A program made the position numbers and the translations under genes. From Bacteriovoracales bacterium (GTDB lineage: Bacteria > Bdellovibrionota > Bacteriovoracia > Bacteriovoracales > Bacteriovoracaceae), in assembly GCA_007117175.1 (NCBI GenBank), contig SKGZ01000007.1, positions 1 through 7,367 on the forward strand: a stretch of 7,367 nucleotides of DNA. Direction: 5' to 3'. A model generated the notes under the pieces. That model was not told the DNA's origin. It made no database searches and saw only the letters and a list, made by a program, of their open reading frames with translations. Of the stretch, positions 1 to 6,543 are shown one piece after another. The stretch's first letter is position 1. The number at the start of each line of letters is the position of its first letter.

Positions 1-1025
1 AACTGGAAGAGCAGGCATTGCAACAACTAGCTGCAGGAATCACCCACTATCAATATTTTCCAATGACTTCTTACCAATTGCCTACAGAGGATATTCTTAA
101 TTTCTTTGAAAAGTCCCAAGAAGAGATTCGCAGTCAATCTCTTCTCAAAATTATTCCTGTAAGGGCCAAGATATTTTTAATTCCTGCCTTTCTGTGTTTT
201 ATCTTGGCCCTTTTACTGCGCCGACTTCCCTTGCTAAAACCCATGACCTTTAGTTTACTACTGAGCTTATTTTTGACTCATACTCCCCTTGAAGCCAAGG
301 AGCAAGCTAAGGTTAAACAGCTCAGTGGACAAGAGCGCAAGAGAGAAGAAAGAATTTTAGATGATGTACAAAAAGGCCTGGCCACCCCTGAGCAATTAGC
401 GGAACTTTCATCGCTTTATATGAAAAACCAGATGTTTGATCAGGCCTTGAAGGTTTTAGAAAGTGAGCCTGAATTAAAAGAAAAATCAAGCCAACTTAAG
501 TTTAATTATGGTACCAGTTTACTGGGTAAGGGTGATCTGCAGGGGGCGCTTCAACAGTACTCAGAACTTTATCAGCGCTTGCAGGACAATCCAAGTGAGC
601 AAGACCAGCAGATCTTAGAGCAATTAAAACAAAATTTACGATTTTTAAGTCAGAGTCAACAGCAATCAGATCAGTCTGAGCAAGATGAGCAACAAGATCA
701 AGATCAAGATGAAAGCGAGGATTCTCAGCAGCAACAAAGCTCGACAGGAGGAGCAAGTCAGGAGGATGAGTCAGAAAAAGATGAAGCTGAAAAAGATGAA
801 CCAGAGCAAGAGGATTCTGAACAAGAGTCAGACCAGGATCAGGACCAGGATGGTGAGCAAGAACAAGATCAGTCTGAGCAAGAAAGGCAAGAAGAACCAG
901 AACCAGTTGATTCTAAAGAGATTCCGGGACTCTTAAAGCAGTTAATGGATGAGGATCGTAAATTGCAGAAAGATCTAATTGATACAAATACTACAGATCA
1001 AAACATTAAGAAGAGAGATTGGTAA
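1..1025 (+). CDS. batBC: BatB/BatC-type fusion protein: end of VWA region, two TM helices, TPR region, acidic Gln-rich tail (5' partial)
   Basis: The reading frame is already open at base 3, so the gene begins upstream; the TTG at 18 is not a believable start. The first ~45 codons resemble the tail of a BatA/BatB von Willebrand A domain. A hydrophobic helix follows (about nt 171-218, IFLIPAFLCFILALLL), then a short basic loop (RRLPLLK), then a second hydrophobic stretch (nt 243-295) that looks like a signal peptide (MTFSLLLSLFL). A TPR-like region lies at about nt 387-590 (LYMKNQMFDQALKVL, then NYGTSLLGKGDLQGALQQY). A Gln/Asp/Glu/Ser-rich tail runs to about nt 908 and ends in a short helical segment (IPGLLKQLMDEDRKLQKDL). 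BatC is a TPR protein and BatB a VWA protein; fusions of the two are known. The ATG at 243 lacks a Shine-Dalgarno sequence, so a separate BatC start there is less likely. Probable role: inner-membrane, periplasm-facing partner of BatD. The VWA assignment rests on a short fragment. Confidence 0.72.
   Translation, partial: LEEQALQQLAAGITHYQYFPMTSYQLPTEDILNFFEKSQEEIRSQSLLKIIPVRAKIFLIPAFLCFILALLLRRLPLLKPMTFSLLLSLFLTHTPLEAKEQAKVKQLSGQERKREERILDDVQKGLATPEQLAELSSLYMKNQMFDQALKVLESEPELKEKSSQLKFNYGTSLLGKGDLQGALQQYSELYQRLQDNPSEQDQQILEQLKQNLRFLSQSQQQSDQSEQDEQQDQDQDESEDSQQQQSSTGGASQEDESEKDEAEKDEPEQEDSEQESDQDQDQDGEQEQDQSEQERQEEPEPVDSKEIPGLLKQLMDEDRKLQKDLIDTNTTDQNIKKRDW
648..908 (+). repeat. Low-complexity Gln/Asp/Glu/Ser-rich coding repeat
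   Basis: This stretch near the end of the BatB/BatC-type gene encodes about 87 residues made almost only of Gln, Glu, Asp, Ser and Lys. It includes two QDQDQD-type runs. At DNA level there are three perfect tandem copies of CAAGAT at 693-710 and a related CAGGAT/CAGGAC run at 831-851. Such tails are common after the TPRs of BatC-type proteins and are probably disordered and strongly acidic. The tandem hexamers could change copy number by slippage without breaking the frame. Confidence 0.85.
1008..1017 (+). promoter_or_regulatory. Ribosome binding site for batD
   Basis: The purine run AAGAAGAGAG ends 9 bases before the ATG at 1027, inside the end of the preceding gene. It supports 1027 as the batD start over the in-frame TTG at 979. 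Starting at 1027 also places the hydrophobic signal-peptide core directly at the N-terminus. Confidence 0.6.
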
Positions 1026-1026
1026 A

Positions 1027-2712
1027 ATGACTAAATGGACAACGTTATTACTTTTGATCACTGCAGTCTGTCGAGCAGAGATAAGCATTGAGGTGAGTAC
1101 ATTAGAACCTGTTCTGAATGAGCAATTTTCAGTGCAAATCAATGTCAGTGTTGAGGAGCAAAATCAGCAACCTGAAATTGACTTTAAGCTTGACGGGCTG
1201 AAGTTGATCTCCTCTGGAGGAATGAGCTATCGTCAAAAGACTACTTATATTGATGGCGAGTTAAAAACAACTAGAGATTATTCCAAGCATTATAACTTCT
1301 CTGCTACTCGAGAAGGAAAAATTGCTATTCGTGATATTATTGCTCAGGTGAATGGTCAATCTTTGCGCCATCATGATGTGACTTTTGATGTTTTAAAAGA
1401 AAAGAAAGTCTTGGATGACTATTTTGTTTTAGCTCATCCCAACAAAACTCAGATTTATAAAGGGGAGAGTTTATTTCTAAGATATTACCTTTATTATAAA
1501 AACCCAATTCGTAGTCCTGAGATCAGTGAGTTCCCCAAATTAAAGGATTTTACCAAGAGGTTTCTACAAGAAAAAACCAATGTAGAGAGAGTGACTTACC
1601 ATGGGGAAATTTATGAAAGAGTTCTTCTTTACTCCTGTGTGCTTTTTACTGAAAAATTAGGAGAGGTTCAGATTGACCCACTGAGAATCAATATACAATA
1701 CCCCGTGACAGATCAACGTGATCCATTTTCTCGCATGGGCTTTAATACTCGCTATAATCAACGTAACCTTTCCAGTGAAATTATTAAGGTTGAGGTCTTG
1801 GATTTACCGACCAACGGAATGCCAGCTCACTTCACTGGTCTAGTGGGGGAGCATCAATTTGAGTTAGACTATAATAGAGATCGTCTCATTGTGAATGAAC
1901 CACTTCAGTTAACTTTGAAAGTGAAAGGGGAGGGAAACTTAGAAGCAATGGATGCTCCCGAGATTTTCAGTCATCCAGACTTTGAAGATTTTGAAAAAAC
2001 ATCTGATTTAAGCTTTTCTCAAAATTCCCCTGAGGGCAATAAAACCTTTTCCTATATGTATCTGCCGCGCAATAATATTGAGCTGCCGCCAAGCAAGATA
2101 GATCTTTCTTATTTTGATCCTAAAACTAAAACATATGAGACCGTTTCTTTGCAGTTGCCAGCGATTAAGGTGGCTGGTCAGGCCAGCTCTCCTGCTGAGC
2201 AAGAGACCGATCAGCCCAAAGAGCTAAAATCAACAGAGAATTACCAAAGGATAACACAGATCTACGGGCCAACCCTGAGTGATCAAAGGGCCTGGGGGCA
2301 AAGAATTTTAAGCTTATTGAATACCTTATTGGCCTTGGTGTGTGTGGGCCTGATTATTTTCCTGCTTTATCGAGATCAAAGAAGATCACCTCGCGATCCG
2401 CTGTTTTATCAAATGCAAGAAATTCAAAGACAAGGGGCCAGTTATCAACAGCTTTATGACTTTTTGGATAAAATTCCTGTGAAGGGCAGGGGAACTCGTG
2501 CTTTGAGCGAGCGCATCAAAAACTCTGGTCTGCAAGAGAAAACTAAGCAATATCTACTTGAGTCTTTGACGAAAGCAGAAAAAATGGTTTATGGTGAGGG
2601 CTCAACGAAAAAAATTTCGCTGAAACAAAAGTATTTAACAGAATTTTATCAATATATTAAAAAGAAAAATCTAGATGAAGGTCCTCGACTCCCTTGGGAA
2701 AATCAATCCTGA
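1027..2712 (+). CDS. batD: BatD-family oxygen-tolerance/envelope protein
   Basis: 561 residues from the ATG at 1027. Residues 1-17 form a signal peptide (MTKWTTLLLLITAVCRA, probable cleavage before EIS); the Cys at 15 follows Val, a poor lipobox. A large beta-rich periplasmic region follows, with the BatD pattern: an early LEPVLNEQFSVQINV strand pair, DGLKLISSGGMSY, a Tyr-rich stretch with TREGKIAIRDI, then a second similar module starting near residue 128 (VLDDYFVLAHPNK, IYKGESLFLRYYLYY). One membrane helix lies at about residues 427-447 (LLNTLLALVCVGLIIFLL), followed by basic residues (YRDQRR) and a ~110-residue charged, helical cytoplasmic tail. BatD proteins are single-pass inner-membrane proteins encoded with BatA/B/C and often MoxR; they are linked to aerotolerance or stress, but the biochemical role is unsettled. 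The gene starts 1 bp after the preceding stop, so it is certainly in the same operon. Its 3' end overlaps ribF. Confidence 0.85.
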   Translation: MTKWTTLLLLITAVCRAEISIEVSTLEPVLNEQFSVQINVSVEEQNQQPEIDFKLDGLKLISSGGMSYRQKTTYIDGELKTTRDYSKHYNFSATREGKIAIRDIIAQVNGQSLRHHDVTFDVLKEKKVLDDYFVLAHPNKTQIYKGESLFLRYYLYYKNPIRSPEISEFPKLKDFTKRFLQEKTNVERVTYHGEIYERVLLYSCVLFTEKLGEVQIDPLRINIQYPVTDQRDPFSRMGFNTRYNQRNLSSEIIKVEVLDLPTNGMPAHFTGLVGEHQFELDYNRDRLIVNEPLQLTLKVKGEGNLEAMDAPEIFSHPDFEDFEKTSDLSFSQNSPEGNKTFSYMYLPRNNIELPPSKIDLSYFDPKTKTYETVSLQLPAIKVAGQASSPAEQETDQPKELKSTENYQRITQIYGPTLSDQRAWGQRILSLLNTLLALVCVGLIIFLLYRDQRRSPRDPLFYQMQEIQRQGASYQQLYDFLDKIPVKGRGTRALSERIKNSGLQEKTKQYLLESLTKAEKMVYGEGSTKKISLKQKYLTEFYQYIKKKNLDEGPRLPWENQS

Positions 2713-3607
2713 ACATCGTATCAGATTAACATTAGGTAACTTTGATGGAGTTCACATTGGTCATCAATCAGTGCTGCAAAGCATTAAGAAAAAATGTTTG
2801 GCTAGTGAAAAACTTGTGCTTATTACCTTTGAACCTCACCCTCAGTTTATTCTCAATCAAAAAGATAGCTTTTATCTCTTAACTTCTAGAGATGCAAAAC
2901 ATCGATTACTTGAATCCATGGGGGTGGACTACCTGATTGAGATTCCATTTACCCGAGATTTTTCCACACAAGATCCTAATACTTTTTTAGAAAAATATCT
3001 TTTTGTTCACCCTGGAATCGTGGGCGTTTACTTGGGTCATGATTTTTCTTTTGGAGCCAATAAGCGTGGTGAGTTTGAACTGGTGTTAAGCTATATTAAG
3101 GAAAAAAAACTAGCAGTGGAATTGGAACAATTACCAGCTTATTCTCAGCAGCATCAAAATATTTCTTCAACCTTGATTCGGCAAAAGATCATTGAGGGGC
3201 AGATCGAAAAGGCCAATGAGTTTTTATCCCGCCCTTATCAATTATCCGGTTTGGTGATTAAGGGAAATGGTAGAGGAAAAAAGATTGGCTATCCTACTGC
3301 CAATATTGAGCTCGATCCCAAGATGCTGATCCCCCAGAAAGGAGTGTATATCACTCAAACAATCACTGCCGGACTGCGCTTTAAATCAGTGACCAATATC
3401 GGCCATAATCCTACTTTTAATCTCAAGAACAAGGTGGCGGTGGAGACTCACCTCTTAGATTTTCAAGATGAAATCTATGGAGAATTAATTGAAGTCCATT
3501 TTTATAAAAAGTTGAGAAGTGAAGTCAAATTTGACACCATTAATGACTTAGTTGAGCAAATTCACCAAGATTGCCAACAGGCCAAAGTGTTCAATTTTTC
3601 CCCATAG
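2675..3607 (+). CDS. ribF: Bifunctional riboflavin kinase / FAD synthetase
   Basis: 310 residues, normal for RibF. The enzyme phosphorylates riboflavin to FMN and then adenylylates FMN to FAD in the cytoplasm. The N-terminal FMN adenylyltransferase domain shows LGNFDGVHIGH (residues 20-30, nucleotide-binding HxGH), TFEPHP (51-56), GHDFSFG (121-127) and ISSTLIR (163-169). The C-terminal riboflavin kinase domain begins near residue 187 and shows GRGKKIGYPTANI (199-211), GVYI (223-226), NIGHNPTF (241-248), VETHLLDF (256-263, with the likely catalytic Glu) and the closing KLRSEVKFDTINDLVEQIHQD (279-299; both basic and acidic positions kept). The ATG at 2675 is the only suitable start before the first motif and gives the usual MKV opening. 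It lies inside batD (38-bp overlap) with only an A-rich, poor ribosome binding site, so translation is probably coupled to batD. No defect seen. Confidence 0.96.
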   Translation: MKVLDSLGKINPEHRIRLTLGNFDGVHIGHQSVLQSIKKKCLASEKLVLITFEPHPQFILNQKDSFYLLTSRDAKHRLLESMGVDYLIEIPFTRDFSTQDPNTFLEKYLFVHPGIVGVYLGHDFSFGANKRGEFELVLSYIKEKKLAVELEQLPAYSQQHQNISSTLIRQKIIEGQIEKANEFLSRPYQLSGLVIKGNGRGKKIGYPTANIELDPKMLIPQKGVYITQTITAGLRFKSVTNIGHNPTFNLKNKVAVETHLLDFQDEIYGELIEVHFYKKLRSEVKFDTINDLVEQIHQDCQQAKVFNFSP

Positions 3608-3662
3608 CAACACTCTTCATCAAGTTACCCATTGCAAAATCCGATTTTATGAAAGAAGCATC

Positions 3663-3672
3663 AAGGAAGAGG
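3663..3672 (+). promoter_or_regulatory. Ribosome binding site for pilB
   Basis: AAGGAAGAGG lies just before the ATG at 3674, with the AAGGA core 6 bases away. It is the best Shine-Dalgarno sequence in the window and fixes the pilB start at 3674 rather than the in-frame ATG at codon 15. The rest of the 66-bp gap (3608-3673) holds no convincing promoter or terminator. Confidence 0.75.
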
Positions 3673-3673
3673 C

Positions 3674-5344
3674 ATGGTCAGAGAAGAGTTCTTACAACTC
3701 GTCAGTAACACTGGTATGGCAACCATTAAGGATTTGCGACGGATCAGTATTGAAAATAAATCCAACGATCGTATTGGTGAGTTTGATTTATTGACCTTGC
3801 AGACCTTTAATGAAGAGCGATTTGCTCAGATGATGGGCGAGAAATATGCAATTGCCTACCGTGATCTGAGTGAGACAGTGGTTAACCCTGAAGTCCTCAA
3901 GAAATTTCGCAAGAAATATGTGATTCGAACAAGGTTTGTTCCCATCGAGGATCACGGCAATAAGATCGTACTCGCTACCTTTGATCCACTTTGCCTTCCT
4001 ATGATTAAAGACTGCGCTGATTTATTAGGGAAACCGGCAGAGGCGGTGATCACTACTATTTCCGCTTGGCAGAAAATTTTTGCCAATGTCAAAGTGACAG
4101 TGGATGAAGTCATTAACAATATTAAATTAGTCGATCCAGAAGATAATATTGAGCAACAGGTGAAGGCCGAAGACATTGGCGATGATATTGTGACCTATGT
4201 CAATAGGATCCTAGCTGACGCATACCTGCGAGGAGCTTCTGATATTCATGTTGAACCCTATGAAAAGCGTTTTAGAATTCGTTTTCGCATTGATGGTAAT
4301 CTGCATGAAATTAGCTCCCCTCCTCGGCAGATGATGCTTCCTATGATTTCTCGTCTGAAGATTATGGCCGAGTTAGATATTTCTGAAAAAAGAAAACCGC
4401 AAGACGGTAGGATTAAATTAAAAATTGGTGAAGAGTCGGTGGATTTCAGGGTCTCCTCACTGCCAACGCTTTTTGGTGAAAAAGTTGTTTTGAGGATTTT
4501 AGATCAGGCGAATCTACAATTAGATATGACCAAATTGGGCTTTATGCCTAAACAGCTTTCTCATTTTAAGCAAGCGATCTTGCAGCCCTATGGTATGTGC
4601 TTGGTCACTGGTCCCACCGGTTCTGGTAAGACCACCACTTTATACTCTGCACTTTCCGAACTGAACACTCCTGATACAAATATTTCTACTGCGGAAGATC
4701 CTTGTGAATTTAATTTGGAAGGCATTAATCAGGTGAACGTGCGTAAGGATATCGGTTTGACCTTTGCCAGTGCGCTCAAGTCATTTTTACGTCAAGATCC
4801 TGATGTGATTATGGTGGGGGAGATTCGAGACTTGGAAGTGGGGGAGATCGCAGTAGAAGCAGCGCTCACTGGTCACTTAGTTCTGTCTACGCTGCACACC
4901 AATGATGCTCCCTCGGCAGTGACTCGTCTTCTCAATATGGGAATTGAACCATTCTTAGTGGTCGCCTCACTGAATGTGATTGTGGCACAACGATTACTCA
5001 AGTCTATTTGTGAACACTGTAAAGAACCTTTGCCCGATGCCAGCAAGGAACTCACTGCTCTTGGGGTGACACCGGAATATGCTAAAAAAATAACAGTCTA
5101 TAAAGGTCGGGGATGCCCTCAATGTGCCAATACTGGCTATAAGGGGCGAGTTGCAGTCCACGAGGTCTTACCGATGACAGCGGCCATAAAAGACCTAATT
5201 TTATCCAACGCATCGTCCGATGAGATTAAAAAGCAAGCGATTTATGAGGGGATGCGCACTCTTCGCATGGCCGCCCTGATTAAAGTCGCGATGGGAATTA
5301 CAACAATGGAAGAGGCAGTGGCTAACTCTGCTTCTGATCAATAA
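3674..5344 (+). CDS. pilB: Type IV pilus extension ATPase PilB
   Basis: 556 residues, close to the usual ~570. PilB is the cytoplasmic hexameric ATPase that drives pilin polymerisation on the PilC platform. The N-terminal part (about 1-150) is an MshEN/GspE N-domain-like region with a VPI...NKIVLATFDP motif (89-104). The next domain shows SDIHVEPYE (189-197), RFRIDG (203-208) and PQDGRIKLK (242-250). The ATPase core has Walker A GPTGSGKTTT (313-322), Asp box STAEDPCEF (338-346), Walker B DPDVIMVGEIRD (375-386) and His box TGHLVLSTLHTND (399-411). A tetracysteine zinc motif CxxC...CxxC (C446, C449, C481, C484) and the GYKGRVAVHEVL segment separate PilB from PilT. The Asp box reads EDPCEF where EDPVEY is usual. 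pilT follows after 11 bp. The gene could be read as the GspE of a type II secretion system, but the adjacent pilT argues for a pilus. Confidence 0.95.
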   Translation: MVREEFLQLVSNTGMATIKDLRRISIENKSNDRIGEFDLLTLQTFNEERFAQMMGEKYAIAYRDLSETVVNPEVLKKFRKKYVIRTRFVPIEDHGNKIVLATFDPLCLPMIKDCADLLGKPAEAVITTISAWQKIFANVKVTVDEVINNIKLVDPEDNIEQQVKAEDIGDDIVTYVNRILADAYLRGASDIHVEPYEKRFRIRFRIDGNLHEISSPPRQMMLPMISRLKIMAELDISEKRKPQDGRIKLKIGEESVDFRVSSLPTLFGEKVVLRILDQANLQLDMTKLGFMPKQLSHFKQAILQPYGMCLVTGPTGSGKTTTLYSALSELNTPDTNISTAEDPCEFNLEGINQVNVRKDIGLTFASALKSFLRQDPDVIMVGEIRDLEVGEIAVEAALTGHLVLSTLHTNDAPSAVTRLLNMGIEPFLVVASLNVIVAQRLLKSICEHCKEPLPDASKELTALGVTPEYAKKITVYKGRGCPQCANTGYKGRVAVHEVLPMTAAIKDLILSNASSDEIKKQAIYEGMRTLRMAALIKVAMGITTMEEAVANSASDQ

Positions 5345-5355
5345 GGGTTGAGCTT

Positions 5356-6540
5356 ATGAGCGAAGACACAAAGAATAAGACACCTCCTGAAACTCCACCG
5401 GAGTTAAATGAGTCTTCTTTGACTTCTACTAAAACCATGATGGCCTCTCAGTCAGGAGTGGGCGATCTCAAGATTCAGCAATTATTTAAATTAATGGTGG
5501 GACAAGACGCTTCGGATTTACACCTCACCTGCGGTTCTCCTCCTGCCATGCGCATTAGTGGTGAAATTGTGCGGGTGAAAGTGGGCAGTCTCACTCCTGC
5601 GGATAACCAGCGTTTAATTTTTCAAATTCTCACTGAAGCGCAAAGATCAGAGCTGACACAAAAAAATCAAGTGGACTTTTCTTTTAGTGTGAAAGGTCTG
5701 GCCCGTTTCCGTGCCAACGTCTTTTACTCTCAGGGAAATCTCTCGGCGGTTTTTCGCTTAATTCCCTCTCTGATTCCCGACTTCGATGCACTTGGCCTGC
5801 CTTCAGTGCTATTGGAAATGACCAATGTAGCTTCTGGCCTCATGTTAGTCACTGGCCCCACTGGTTCTGGTAAGTCGACTACGCTGGCCTCGCTGATTGA
5901 TCGACTGAATCAAAAGGAAGCAGGTCATATTATTACCTTAGAAGATCCTATCGAATTTGTGCACCAACATAAGAACTCTATTATTAACCAGCGAGAGGTG
6001 GGAGCTGACACTCCTAGCTTTGCCGCCGGTTTAAAAGCACTCTTAAGACAAGATCCGGACATTGTGCTGGTGGGAGAGTTACGGGATGCAGAGACAGTGG
6101 AGGCTGCCCTGACCATTGCGGAAACAGGTCACTTAGTTTTTGGAACGCTTCACACCAACTCAACGGTGCAGACAATTAATCGTATCATTAACGTTTTTCC
6201 CGCGGACAAGCAGGGACAGATTCGCAGTCTGCTCTCCTTTGTTTTGCAGGGAGTGGTGGCCCAACAACTCTTGCCTAAAGTGGGGGGAGGTCGACAATTG
6301 GTGCAGGAGATCTTGCGCCCCACCACTGCTATTCGCAATCTTATTCGCGAAGATAAAATCCACCAGATCTACTCGCAAATGCAGGTGGGACAAGATGATT
6401 CGGGCATGCGCACTATGAATCAAGGATTAAAGACTCTGCTAGATAAAGGCGTGATTAGCAAAACCACTGCTTTGGATTACACCAATAACCCAGAGGAGAT
6501 GCTCAAAATGTTGGGCATGAATAAAAGAGAGGCTGCTTAA
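5356..6540 (+). CDS. pilT: Type IV pilus retraction ATPase PilT
   Basis: 394 residues against ~345 for typical PilT. PilT is the cytoplasmic hexameric ATPase that depolymerises the pilus, giving twitching motility and retraction force. The excess is an N-terminal extension of ~37 residues rich in Thr, Ser, Pro and Glu (MSEDTKNKTPPETPPELNES) before the normal opening IQQLFKLMVGQDASDLHLTCGSPP (from residue 40). Next come LARFRANVFYSQG (115-127), Walker A GPTGSGKSTT (167-176), Asp box EDPIEF (196-201), Walker B DPDIVLVGELRD (233-244), His box TGHLVFGTLHTNS (257-269), GGRQLVQEIL (311-320) and the PilT-typical AIRNLIRE (325-332), known to be needed for retraction in PilT. The tetracysteine motif of PilB is absent, as expected. 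The start at 5356 has AAGGG 8 bases upstream; the later ATGs at codons 28-29 have no ribosome binding site. The gene lies 11 bp after pilB and 3 bp before pilC, in one operon. PilU is the alternative, but AIRNLIRE favours PilT. Confidence 0.95.
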   Translation: MSEDTKNKTPPETPPELNESSLTSTKTMMASQSGVGDLKIQQLFKLMVGQDASDLHLTCGSPPAMRISGEIVRVKVGSLTPADNQRLIFQILTEAQRSELTQKNQVDFSFSVKGLARFRANVFYSQGNLSAVFRLIPSLIPDFDALGLPSVLLEMTNVASGLMLVTGPTGSGKSTTLASLIDRLNQKEAGHIITLEDPIEFVHQHKNSIINQREVGADTPSFAAGLKALLRQDPDIVLVGELRDAETVEAALTIAETGHLVFGTLHTNSTVQTINRIINVFPADKQGQIRSLLSFVLQGVVAQQLLPKVGGGRQLVQEILRPTTAIRNLIREDKIHQIYSQMQVGQDDSGMRTMNQGLKTLLDKGVISKTTALDYTNNPEEMLKMLGMNKREAA

Positions 6541-6543
6541 TCA

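Noticed and set aside
502..756. 84-codon minus-strand reading frame
   Set aside because: Antisense shadow of the TPR and low-complexity coding region; no ribosome binding site or recognisable domain.
685..936. 83-codon + strand reading frame inside the BatB/BatC-type gene
   Set aside because: It is a shifted-frame shadow of the Gln/Asp/Glu-rich repeat. Its Lys/Arg/Met/Ser-rich composition follows from the same repeated codons, and it has no start signal.
979..1026. In-frame upstream TTG start for batD
   Set aside because: It would put 16 charged residues ahead of the signal peptide and overlap the previous gene; the ATG at 1027 has a suitable purine-rich ribosome binding site.
3586..3614. 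Possible terminator hairpin after ribF: AGTGTT (3586-3591) pairing with AACACT (3609-3614)
   Set aside because: Only 6 bp of stem with a 17-base loop, and no T-tract after it. The AAAAT/ATTTT pair near 3637-3647 is even weaker.
3625..3653. Possible sigma-70 promoter before pilB: TTACCC, 17-base spacer, TATGAA
   Set aside because: Only 3/6 and 4/6 matches to consensus, expected by chance in AT-leaning DNA. The TTGACA at 3531 has no matching -10, and no sigma-54 GG-N10-GC pattern was found in the gap.
3552..3794. 80-codon + strand frame bridging ribF, the gap and pilB
   Set aside because: TTG start inside ribF, overlaps two certain genes out of frame, no family features.
4602..5874. Near-identical 30-base stretch around the Walker A codons of pilB and pilT (shared GGTTCTGGTAAG at 4619 and 5863)
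   Set aside because: Explained by conserved P-loop residues and shared codon preference; the surrounding DNA diverges, so no sign of recent duplication or gene conversion.
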